Below are positions 54,115 to 62,120 of a stretch of DNA of 64,000 nucleotides, piece after piece. The stretch is from assembly GCA_014192065.1 (NCBI GenBank), contig BJHH01000001.1, forward strand, positions 1 through 64,000, read 5' to 3'. The notes beneath the pieces were generated by a model. The model ran no database searches. It was not told the origin of the DNA and was given only the letters and a program-made list of their open reading frames with translations. This stretch comes from Gemmatimonadota bacterium (GTDB lineage: Bacteria; Gemmatimonadota; Gemmatimonadetes; Gemmatimonadales; Gemmatimonadaceae). The first letter of the stretch is position 1. The number at the start of each line of letters is the position of its first letter. Both the position numbers and the translations under genes were made by a program.

Positions 54115-55800
54115 TCAACGTTCGAGCTGGAATCCCGGGTCAATTGTTGGACGGTCCTTGGAATTCGCTACGATCCATCCGGTCAGGTACATCCACTGTG
54201 TCATGCGCGTGAGTTTTGGAAAATTGATGCGGTCCGGGTTGTCGCGAGCGGTGTGGTAATCCTGATGCAGGTTGGTCGTATACATCAGCGCGGGCACGCC
54301 GGCGCGGGCATAGGGCAGGTGGTCGCTGCGGAAGTACCAGCCCTCCGTGTGCGTCGGGCGGTCCCAGAGAGAATCGAGCACGAACTTGCCCGTGCGCGTG
54401 TTGGCCTCGATGGCCATGCTCACGAGCGACTGGGAGTTGCGGTGTGGCGGCTGCACCCCAAGGATCGATGCCGTGTCGGGATGGTTGCGGCCGATCATGT
54501 CGCCATTGAGGACGGCCGCCATGCTGGACAGCGGGACCACCGGGTGCGCGGCGTGCCAGAGCGAACCGAGTAGGCCACGTTCTTCCGACCCGTGGAAAAT
54601 GAACAGGGCGGAGCGCTTCGAAGGCTGTTTGACCCAGGCGCGGGCGATCGCGAGAAGCGCGACGCTCGTGCTGGCGTTGTCGTCGGCACCGTTCCAGGTC
54701 GAGTCATCGCCCATGTTGAAACGCACGCCGTCGTGATCCTGATGCGAACTAAACACGACGTATTCGTCGCGGAGCTTCGGGTCGGTGCCGCGCACGACGC
54801 CGATGATGTTCATCGACGGGTAATCAAACACCTCTGACTTGATGTGGATTTCGACGCCCTGACCGTCCTGACGCAACTGGGCGAGCATCGCGCGGTGCAC
54901 GAGGATGACGGGCACCGCAGCCGGCGCGCCGGGACCGCGACCGCCACCGCCAACAACTGCCGGCGCCCCGGCGCCGCCTTGGCCGCCACCGCGCCCGCCG
55001 CGACCACCAGCCCCGGCGGCTGCAGCGGCTGCGCCAGCGCCAGAGGGGTTCGTGGGCGTGGCAAAGCGGTTCGCTCCGCCAGGCACGGTATAGCTGCCGC
55101 GCGATTGCAGGATGGCAACGGCGTCGAAGTTCGCCTCGCCGAGCTCATCTGCCACGATGATCACGGCGGAGGCACCGCGGCGCGTCAGCGCGGCGCCCTG
55201 TACCGTGATCCCCTGCCGGACCGCGCGGTACTCCGGAGTGTTGATCGTCGTCCGCGTGCCTTCGGCGGTGGGCTTCAGCGTGACGACGGCCACCTTCCCC
55301 CGCACATCGATCGTGGAATCACTGCCGTCGCCCGCGAACACCGTGGTGCCAATCACGTCGCCATCGGTGTTCGATGTTGGCGTGGCTTCGGTCCAGAACG
55401 CAAACGGTTTGCCGGCGATGCGAATCGAACTGGACGTCGTCGAGACGCGCGACCGACGCATGTTGAACCACTGGTACCAGCTGCCATTGTCCCCCATCGG
55501 CTTGAGGCCGATCTTAGCATACTGGTCGCCGACCCACATCGACGCGCGCATCTCATCGAGTGTGCCACCCTCGCGGCCACGCATCGCATCGCCAGCCATG
55601 GCGAACATGTCGGCCGTGATCTCTGCCTCCTTGATGGTCGCGTAGGCCGGAGGCGTGGGGATGCGGGATTGCGCCTCGGCGGGCGATGCGAACGCCGACC
55701 ACGCAGAGAAGACAGCGATGCAGGCCGTCGCGGTAACGGCGACTGACTGGGGGAATGGCGAGCGCAAGCGAGGCATCAGTGTGGTGGGCAAGAAGGTCAT
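54115..55800 (-). CDS. secreted M28-family aminopeptidase (paralogue A)
   Basis: 561 residues with signal peptide (ATACIAVFSAWSAFASPAEAQ). Zinc ligands in order: FSSHQDHDGV (His), NGADDNASTS (Asp), HGSEERGLLGS (Glu-Glu), LNGDMIGRN (Asp) and HQDYHTARDN (His), all as in M28 enzymes. A PA-like inserted domain (VRGKVAVVTLKPTAEGTRT) precedes the catalytic part. Between residues about 250-290 is a Gly/Ala-rich stretch (GAGGRGGRGGGQGGAGA). Lies 4 nt after paralogue B, about 60% identical by eye. Confidence 0.92.
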   Translation of the reverse strand: MTFLPTTLMPRLRSPFPQSVAVTATACIAVFSAWSAFASPAEAQSRIPTPPAYATIKEAEITADMFAMAGDAMRGREGGTLDEMRASMWVGDQYAKIGLKPMGDNGSWYQWFNMRRSRVSTTSSSIRIAGKPFAFWTEATPTSNTDGDVIGTTVFAGDGSDSTIDVRGKVAVVTLKPTAEGTRTTINTPEYRAVRQGITVQGAALTRRGASAVIIVADELGEANFDAVAILQSRGSYTVPGGANRFATPTNPSGAGAAAAAAGAGGRGGRGGGQGGAGAPAVVGGGGRGPGAPAAVPVILVHRAMLAQLRQDGQGVEIHIKSEVFDYPSMNIIGVVRGTDPKLRDEYVVFSSHQDHDGVRFNMGDDSTWNGADDNASTSVALLAIARAWVKQPSKRSALFIFHGSEERGLLGSLWHAAHPVVPLSSMAAVLNGDMIGRNHPDTASILGVQPPHRNSQSLVSMAIEANTRTGKFVLDSLWDRPTHTEGWYFRSDHLPYARAGVPALMYTTNLHQDYHTARDNPDRINFPKLTRMTQWMYLTGWIVANSKDRPTIDPGFQLER

Positions 55801-55804
55801 GGGA

Positions 55805-57418
55805 TCAGGGTACCGGCTTGAATCCAGGGTCGATGCTCGGGCGATCCTTGGCGTTCGCCACGATCCAGCCGGTCATGAACATCCACTGCGTCATGCGTGT
55901 GAGTTTCGGGTAATTGATCCGCGAGGCATCGTCACGCGGCGTGTGGTAGTCGGGGTGCAACTTCGTTGTGAAGAAGATCGAAGGAACGTTAAACTGGGCG
56001 TACGATGCGTGGTCGCTGCGGAAGTAGAAACCTTCTGGGTGCGACGGACGGTCCCAGGTGGAATCGATGACGAACTTGCCGGTCCGGTTGTTTGCCTCGA
56101 AGGCCATCTGCACAAGCGCGGTCGAGTTCTGGTGTGGCGGCTGCGAGCCGAGAAGCGATGCCGTATCGGCGTGATTCTGGCCGATCATGTCGCCGTTGAG
56201 TACCGCGACCATGCTGCCGAGGGGCACGACAGGGTGTGCGGCGTGCCACCGGGAGCCGAGTAGGCCGCGTTCTTCCGCGCCGTGGAATACGAAGAGCGCC
56301 GAGCGCTTCGCGGGCTGTTTGGCCCACGCGCGCGCAATCGCAAAGAGCGCCACGCTGGTGCTCGCGTTGTCGTCCGCGCCATTCCAGATGGAGTCGCCAT
56401 CGATGGCGAACCGCACGCCGTCGTGGTCCTGGTGCGAGCTGAAGACCACGTATTCATCACGCAGCGTGGGATCGGTGCCGCGCACCATGCCGATGATGTT
56501 CACCGACGGGGTGTCGAACGCTTCGGACTTGAGGTGAATCTCGACGCCTTGGCCGTCCTGGCGGAGCTGCGCCAGCATCGCGCGATGGACGAAAAGCACT
56601 GGGACGGCGGCCGGTGCAGCCAGCTGGCCGCGGCCGCCGGCCCCAGCCGGTGCACCGCGCCCGCCGCCGCGACCGCTGAGCATGGCTTCGGAAAAGCGCG
56701 GAGCCCCGCCCGGAACGTTGTACGTGCCTCGCGACTGCAGGATCCCAACCGCGTCATAGTTCGCCTCACCGAGTGCATCGGCGACGATGATCACAGCGGA
56801 GGCGCCGCGTCGGGTCAGCGCCGCGCCCTGCGCGGTGAGGCCCTGCCGAACCGCACGGTACTCGGGCGTGTTGATTGTGGAGCGCGTCCCTTCGGCCGTC
56901 GGTTTGAGCGTAATGACGGCGACGCGCCCGCGAACATCAATCGTCGAATCCGTGCCGTCGCCGGCGAAAACCGTCGTGCCGACAACATCGCCGTCGGTGT
57001 TCGACGTCGGCGTCACCTCGGTCCAGAGTGCGAATGACCGACCGGCAATGCGGACCGAGCTCGATGTCGTCGCGATTCGCGTGCGGCGCATATTGAACCA
57101 CTGAAACCAGCCGCCGTCCTCACCGAACGGCTTCACGCCCGCCTTGGCGAGCTGGTCGGCGGTCCAGATGGACGCGCGCATCTCGTCGAGCGTCCCCGAC
57201 TCGCGGCCGCGCATCGCGTCGCCGGCCATCACGAGCATGTCGGCCCGGATCTCCGGTTCCTTGATCAGCGCGTAGGCAGGCGGCGTGGGGATCGACTGCG
57301 ACTGCAGTGCTGATGACACCGCACACAGAGACAGAAAGACACCAACGGTTGTTGCCGCGGAGAACGGCCATCGGCGTTCGTGATTGTGCGATAGGTCGTG
57401 TGCGTCAAGCGTTGTCAT
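55805..57418 (-). CDS. secreted M28-family aminopeptidase (paralogue B)
   Basis: 537 residues, signal peptide (TTVGVFLSLCAVSSALQSQ). Same ligand set as paralogue A: SSHQDHDGVRFAI, NGADDNASTS, HGAEERGLLGS, LNGDMIGQN and HPDYHTPRDD. The Gly-rich spacer is shorter (GGGRGAPAGAGGRG). The order FAD oxidoreductase, PH-like protein, B, A with gaps of under 5 nt indicates one operon, and A and B look like a tandem duplication. Confidence 0.92.
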   Translation of the reverse strand: MTTLDAHDLSHNHERRWPFSAATTVGVFLSLCAVSSALQSQSIPTPPAYALIKEPEIRADMLVMAGDAMRGRESGTLDEMRASIWTADQLAKAGVKPFGEDGGWFQWFNMRRTRIATTSSSVRIAGRSFALWTEVTPTSNTDGDVVGTTVFAGDGTDSTIDVRGRVAVITLKPTAEGTRSTINTPEYRAVRQGLTAQGAALTRRGASAVIIVADALGEANYDAVGILQSRGTYNVPGGAPRFSEAMLSGRGGGRGAPAGAGGRGQLAAPAAVPVLFVHRAMLAQLRQDGQGVEIHLKSEAFDTPSVNIIGMVRGTDPTLRDEYVVFSSHQDHDGVRFAIDGDSIWNGADDNASTSVALFAIARAWAKQPAKRSALFVFHGAEERGLLGSRWHAAHPVVPLGSMVAVLNGDMIGQNHADTASLLGSQPPHQNSTALVQMAFEANNRTGKFVIDSTWDRPSHPEGFYFRSDHASYAQFNVPSIFFTTKLHPDYHTPRDDASRINYPKLTRMTQWMFMTGWIVANAKDRPSIDPGFKPVP

Positions 57419-57421
57419 CGG

Positions 57422-57784
57422 TCAGGCCCTGTTGGAGATTGCTTCGGTGATGCTGCGCACCGCGGCTTGCGGGTCGCGCACCTGAAGAACGAGCTGGTCG
57501 TAGTGTTCGTGTTCAAGATCTACCACAATCGTGTTCTCGGGCTTGTGTGTGTCGAAAAACACGAGCCGACCCTTTCGATAAAATGTGCCGGCCGTGATCA
57601 CGCCGGGAAGGTTGGCGCCGCCGAGCCTCACGCCGTGCCACCAGCCCTTGGCGGCGTCATCGTCCGCACGCGCGCTCTTGATATGCCCGAGGGGGATCTC
57701 GAGGCGGCTCTTGAGCGCCAATATTTTGTCCCAGCCTTCGACCTCAAACACCATGCGATCACCGTCCAGTCGTACGTCGACCAT
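57422..57784 (-). CDS. PH-like domain protein of unknown function
   Basis: 120 residues. VEGWDKILALKSRLEIPLGHI, GWWHGVRLGGANLPGVITAG, and the WxxxHxPENTIVVDLEHEHYD-like C-terminal half define a conserved family seen in many bacteria, with a PH-type barrel inferred from the beta pattern. It is soluble, no signal. ATG 57784 shares its A with the TGA of the FAD oxidoreductase (TGATG), so it is coupled to it. Function unknown. Confidence 0.75.
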   Translation of the reverse strand: MVDVRLDGDRMVFEVEGWDKILALKSRLEIPLGHIKSARADDDAAKGWWHGVRLGGANLPGVITAGTFYRKGRLVFFDTHKPENTIVVDLEHEHYDQLVLQVRDPQAAVRSITEAISNRA

Positions 57785-58932
57785 CAGTTCCGTCTTGCTG
57801 GAGTGTGGAGTAGCGAGAAGAATTCCGTCTCCTCGCCAAATGCCCGGCGGGCGACTGCCCGCCCCGCCAGCGCGCCCATCAGGTTCCCGGTGCCGCTGTA
57901 TCCGCCGGCTGCCCAGACTCCCGGCCGTACCTCGCCAAGCACCGGAAGCCCGGTGGAATTGTACGACACCAGCGCCGCCCAGCGGTGGAGAATTGGCGCT
58001 TGCACCTTGAGCCTGTCGCGCAACACCGACGTCAGATAATCCTGAATCATCGCCGTCGGCGCGCCGTCGTGGGTCCATTCTGTTTCCAGCGCTTTGTCTC
58101 GGCCGCCGCCAAGTACGACGGAGCCATCGGGCAGTTGCTGGAAATAGTCGTAACCGTAACGGGTCGACACGGGGCAGGGGATCGTGACCTCGTGGGCCGG
58201 GGCCGTGCCGAGCATCTGCAGCCGTGCGGTACGAACGGTCGTGTTGAGTTCGGGGAAGAGGCGTTCGAGGGTGCCGTCCACGGCGACGATCACCTGCTCG
58301 CACGAGATGCGTGCCCGGTCGGTCCGCACGAACCCCTGGCCGAACTCGATGGCCGTCGTGTGCGAGCAGAGTCGGGCGTGGTGCGCGCGCAGCGTGGCCG
58401 AGAGTTTCCGGCAGCGCATCAACGGGTTGAACGCCGCGTCGGCCGCGATGGAAATGCCGCGACCAAGTGGACCGTCGTAGTCGTCGGCTGTGAATCCATC
58501 GGCGCGCATGGCGTCGCGTTGCCGCACGCAGTCGGTGAGTTCTTCGTCGGACTCCGCAATGCGCAGTGATCCAGTCATCCGCACGACGCCCGGCGTATGC
58601 GTGGCGATCCGATGCAGTTCTTCGATCGTGAGTTGCGTGATGCGCACCGCGCGCTCGCGACCGAGCCGGGCGACAGCGTCGTGATGGAAATCGGACGTGC
58701 CGCTAACGAGCAGCCCGCCGTTCCGTCCTGCCGCGCCGGCGCCGACGTCGTGCGCGTCGATGCCGATGACGCTGCGACCCATCGCCAGCAGTTCTTCGAT
58801 GGCCGTAAGCCCGGAGCCGCCGAGTCCGATGACGCAGGCGTCGGCGGCCTGGTCGCAGTCGAGCGCCGGCAGCCCAGGCCACTGGCCGTCGTCCCACGCG
58901 GGGGAGTTGCTGCGGTAGTCGGAAGTGGGCAA
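57784..58932 (-). CDS. FAD-dependent oxidoreductase (DAO family)
   Basis: 382 residues. The FAD motif ACVIGLGGSGLTAIEELLAMG (about 32-52) and the FAD-domain end GVWAAGGYSGTGN characterise the D-amino-acid/glycine oxidase superfamily. Substrate unclear: it resembles glycine oxidase/sarcosine oxidase-like enzymes. Start TTG 58932 gives MPTSDYRSN; upstream codons in frame are not starts. It heads the operon with the PH-like protein and the M28 pair. Confidence 0.85.
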   Translation of the reverse strand: MPTSDYRSNSPAWDDGQWPGLPALDCDQAADACVIGLGGSGLTAIEELLAMGRSVIGIDAHDVGAGAAGRNGGLLVSGTSDFHHDAVARLGRERAVRITQLTIEELHRIATHTPGVVRMTGSLRIAESDEELTDCVRQRDAMRADGFTADDYDGPLGRGISIAADAAFNPLMRCRKLSATLRAHHARLCSHTTAIEFGQGFVRTDRARISCEQVIVAVDGTLERLFPELNTTVRTARLQMLGTAPAHEVTIPCPVSTRYGYDYFQQLPDGSVVLGGGRDKALETEWTHDGAPTAMIQDYLTSVLRDRLKVQAPILHRWAALVSYNSTGLPVLGEVRPGVWAAGGYSGTGNLMGALAGRAVARRAFGEETEFFSLLHTPARRN

Positions 58933-59104
58933 CGGCGCGTCAGTAGTAGGCGGTCTACGGTAGCTGAAACCCTACCTCTTCAATATGGTGGCGGCGAACG
59001 GGCGGAATGCTACCGATCGGGGACGCCGCCGATGTGTGGTGTTGTGACTCACGACGGTGCGCACCCATTTCGGTACCTTTGCACGGCACCCAACCAAGAG
59101 CCCA

Positions 59105-60157
59105 ATGCGCACCATCGTCTTGCTCGCCTGTCTCGCTGCCACCGCCTCCGCACAGGGCAGGCAGGGCGACTACGTCGCGAAGAACTTCCGCTTCACCACC
59201 GGTGAAACGCTGCCCGAGATCAAGATCCACTACACCACGGTCGGCACGCCGCGGCAAGACGCGCGTGGAGTCACCCGGAATGCGGTGATGATCCTGCACG
59301 GCACCGGTGGCACTGGCCGCGGCACATTTCTCGGTCGTGGTTGGGCCGGCGAGCTTTACGGGCCGGGACAGGCGCTCGACACGACGAAGTTCTTCATCGT
59401 CCTGCCAGACAACCTCGGCCACGGTGAGTCGTCGAAGCCGAGCGATGGACTGAAGGCGAAGTTCCCGAAGTACACCTACGACGACATGGTGAAGTTGCAG
59501 TACCAGCTGCTCACCGAGGGACTCGGTGTGAACCACATGCGCCTCGTGATGGGCACGTCGATGGGCTGTATGCACTCGTGGGCCTGGCTCTACACCTATC
59601 CTGATTTCATGGATGGGTCCGTGCCGCTCGCCTGCGCGCCGACGCCGATCGTTGGGCGCAACCGGATGATCCGCACGGCGATCATGGACGCGCTGCGCAA
59701 CGATCCGCACTACGCGAACGGCGACTACACCGGCCCACTCGAGGGCATGAAGGCGGCGCAGGGGTTTCTCTGGGTGATGGGCGCGGCGCCGCTGAACAAC
59801 CATCGCCAGGCGCCGACACGGCCGGTCGCTGATTCGATGATGCGCGCGACCGTGGCGCGCGGCACCGCCTCGACCGACCCGAACAATATGATCTGGTATT
59901 TCGACGCGTCACGCGACTACGATCCGTCCAAGTTCCTCGACCAGATCAAGGCCCCATTGCTGCACATCAACTCAGCGGATGACTTCGTGAACCCGCCGGA
60001 GTTGGGCAACGTCGCGCCGTACGTGGCGAAACTGAAGCATGCGAAGTTCGTGTTGATCCCGATCTCAGAGCAGACGAGGGGACACGGGACGCATTCGCTC
60101 CCCGCGGTGTGGGGGAACCATTTCCGCGAGTTCCTGAACGGGCTACCAGAGCGGTGA
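59105..60157 (+). CDS. exported alpha/beta hydrolase of the homoserine O-acetyltransferase (MetX) superfamily
   Basis: 350 residues. Signal peptide TIVLLACLAATASAQ, so the enzyme acts outside the cytoplasm, unlike the amino-acid biosynthetic MetX. MetX-like features: ETLPEIKIHYTTVGTP, LHGTGGTGRGTFLG, nucleophile Ser in GTSMGCMHSWAW, Asp in LHINSADDFVNP and His in RGHGTHSLP. Hence an esterase-like hydrolase is more likely than acetyltransferase. ATG 59105; divergent from the FAD oxidoreductase. Confidence 0.82.
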   Translation: MRTIVLLACLAATASAQGRQGDYVAKNFRFTTGETLPEIKIHYTTVGTPRQDARGVTRNAVMILHGTGGTGRGTFLGRGWAGELYGPGQALDTTKFFIVLPDNLGHGESSKPSDGLKAKFPKYTYDDMVKLQYQLLTEGLGVNHMRLVMGTSMGCMHSWAWLYTYPDFMDGSVPLACAPTPIVGRNRMIRTAIMDALRNDPHYANGDYTGPLEGMKAAQGFLWVMGAAPLNNHRQAPTRPVADSMMRATVARGTASTDPNNMIWYFDASRDYDPSKFLDQIKAPLLHINSADDFVNPPELGNVAPYVAKLKHAKFVLIPISEQTRGHGTHSLPAVWGNHFREFLNGLPER

Positions 60158-60158
60158 A

Positions 60159-60181
60159 CGGTGCCGTTGGTCACGGCACCG
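60159..60181. terminator. bidirectional hairpin terminator
   Basis: CGGTGCCGT-TGGTC-ACGGCACCG, a perfect 9-bp stem between the stops of the convergent hydrolase and amidohydrolase genes. No U-tract is present. Confidence 0.7.
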
Positions 60182-60193
60182 CACTTCTCACCG

Positions 60194-61423
60194 CTACCGA
60201 TTGCCGTCGTTGCGGTACACCCGTCCGCCTTTCATCACGAAGCTCACCCGGCGCATGGTGGTGATGTCCGCCAGCGGGTCGCCGTCGACCGCGATGATGT
60301 CCGCTTCATAGCCCGAAGCGAGTGAGCCGATCCGACTCCCGAGTCCGAGCGCTTCGGCGTTCACAGACGTCGCCGCGACGATGACGTGCATCGGCGTCTC
60401 GCCAGATTTCTGTACGCGGCAGACCATGTCCTCGGCGTTCCGGCCGTGCGCGCCGGCCACGGCGTCTGTGCCGTAGGTGATCTTGAGGCCCTTCGTCGCG
60501 AGTGCGCGCGTGATCGCGTCGGCGGCGAGCGGGAGCGCTCGCTCCATGGCCGCGAAGCCCTCGGCGTTGTAGTTGCCGATGCCATCGTACTTGGCGCGGT
60601 TGTCGAGATAGTTGCTAAACACGAGCGAGCACTGCGGCTGGAAGTAGGTGCCCTTGGCGGCCATCAGGTCGAGCGCTTCCTGATCGACGAACACGCCGTG
60701 CGTGACTTCCCAGCAACCGCCGTTCGCACTCGCCTTGACCGACTCTTTCGAGTGCGCGTGGATCATGGTGCGCATTCCCTGCGCTTTGGCTTCGCCGCAG
60801 ACTGCGGCGATCTGCTCATCGGTGAGCGTCTGCGCGCCGCCGTCGCGAATGCTCGCCGAGGCGAACAGCTTGATCATGTCAGCGCCAAGCTCCTTCCGCT
60901 GCCGCACGAGCATGCGGAGCGTGTCGGGGCTGCCGCGCTGCAACGCGTTGAGCGATGTGATGATGCGCGGGCCCGGCAAACCCTGCGTTTCGATCCAGTC
61001 GCGAAGGTCCTTGTCCTCTGGCGACCCGGGGCTCTGGATCGTCGTGAACCCGGCCATGAGTGTCGCCGCGCCATTCGCGGCTGCGGCCAGCATGGACTGG
61101 ATGGGCGTATCACCATCGCGGGCGGTGTGATACCGACCCTGACGGTTGAAATACCAGGTGAGGTGCGAGTGTCCGTCGATCAGGCCCGGCATCACCGTGC
61201 GATTCCCCAAGTCGATCACTCGTGCGCCCGTGGGCACCGCACCGCGCGCGCCCACCCGCGTGATGCGCGAGCCGGTCACGACGATATCACCATTGGCGAT
61301 GGTCTGCCCGCGGCCATCGATCACCTTGGCGGCGCGGATGACCGTTGTGACGTCCTGCGCCTGTGCTGCCGCGGCGAGTGCAGTGAGCGCCGATACGGCG
61401 AGCACGAAGTGGATCGATTTCAT
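60194..61423 (-). CDS. secreted amidohydrolase
   Basis: 409 residues. Signal peptide HFVLAVSALTALAAAAQAQ. The metal-binding start of the barrel, GLIDGHSHLTWYF, then MIHAHSKES, and a late TYGTDAVAGAHGRN (Asp ligand) place it in the amidohydrolase superfamily (imidazolonepropionase/Xaa-Pro dipeptidase-like). Hydrolyses an amide or cyclic amide outside the cytoplasm. Stop faces the MetX-like gene. Confidence 0.9.
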   Translation of the reverse strand: MKSIHFVLAVSALTALAAAAQAQDVTTVIRAAKVIDGRGQTIANGDIVVTGSRITRVGARGAVPTGARVIDLGNRTVMPGLIDGHSHLTWYFNRQGRYHTARDGDTPIQSMLAAAANGAATLMAGFTTIQSPGSPEDKDLRDWIETQGLPGPRIITSLNALQRGSPDTLRMLVRQRKELGADMIKLFASASIRDGGAQTLTDEQIAAVCGEAKAQGMRTMIHAHSKESVKASANGGCWEVTHGVFVDQEALDLMAAKGTYFQPQCSLVFSNYLDNRAKYDGIGNYNAEGFAAMERALPLAADAITRALATKGLKITYGTDAVAGAHGRNAEDMVCRVQKSGETPMHVIVAATSVNAEALGLGSRIGSLASGYEADIIAVDGDPLADITTMRRVSFVMKGGRVYRNDGNR

Positions 61424-61526
61424 GTCTACTCCTGAGGGCCGGGGAAACGCCCGACAATAGTACGCGGTTTCAATGCGCGTCGCTCTCGACGCGGGTTCCG
61501 CGGATGCCGCGGGATCTGTGGCGGAG

Positions 61527-62024
61527 CTATCGGTCGGCGAGCGCTGCTGCCGCGATACCGCCGACCGAGGTGTTCATGCCGGTCACGATGCGCCGGTGAT
61601 AGTCCATCTGTCCGAGGTGATAGGCGAGGTGCGTGGCCAGATGGCCGATGAACCGGCTGGTGGGGAGTCGCACGCCGCCGACTTCGACGGGGAACGGCTC
61701 GTCGAGCTGCGAATCGTCGAGCGTCGCGAGTGCGCGGGTCACCTCGTCCGCCGCCGCCTCGATCTGTCGCACGAGATCGTCGCGCTCCACCCCGCGCAGA
61801 CTGAACTCGGCGTCACGATCGCGGACGTATCCGCTGCCGCCGAGCTTGCCCCCGATAAAGAAGCGAAGATTACCGGCGATGTGCAGTGCCAGCGTGCCGG
61901 CCGAATTCGGCAGGCCAGTCGGCACGGCCCAGATCGACGCGGTGTCGGGATATGCCAGGAGTTGGTCGCGGACTGTCGCGAGCTCGCGGCCGATGCAGCG
62001 TGCATAATCGCCCTGAACGGTCAT
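61527..62024 (-). CDS. DinB-family metal-binding protein
   Basis: 165 residues. Four-helix DinB/YfiT fold with the histidine triad suggested by LALHIAGNL (first His) and HLATHLAYHLGQMDYHRR (others). Such proteins are metal-dependent thiol transferases or hydrolases. ATG 62024; the frame continues upstream but the sequence there is not DinB-like. The stop is 103 nt from the amidohydrolase start. Confidence 0.85.
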   Translation of the reverse strand: MTVQGDYARCIGRELATVRDQLLAYPDTASIWAVPTGLPNSAGTLALHIAGNLRFFIGGKLGGSGYVRDRDAEFSLRGVERDDLVRQIEAAADEVTRALATLDDSQLDEPFPVEVGGVRLPTSRFIGHLATHLAYHLGQMDYHRRIVTGMNTSVGGIAAAALADR

Positions 62025-62120
62025 TTCTCTAGCTCCGGTTGATGCACTGCCAAGATACCGTACGGCTGGCGGCTGAGTGCGGTCGGGAATAACGTACCGC
62101 CTCAACCGAGGACTCCATCG

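Noticed and set aside
57422-58303. 293-residue reverse open frame covering the PH-like gene and part of the FAD oxidoreductase
   Set aside because: Its first ~170 residues are out-of-frame reading of the FAD oxidoreductase; the real gene starts at 57784.
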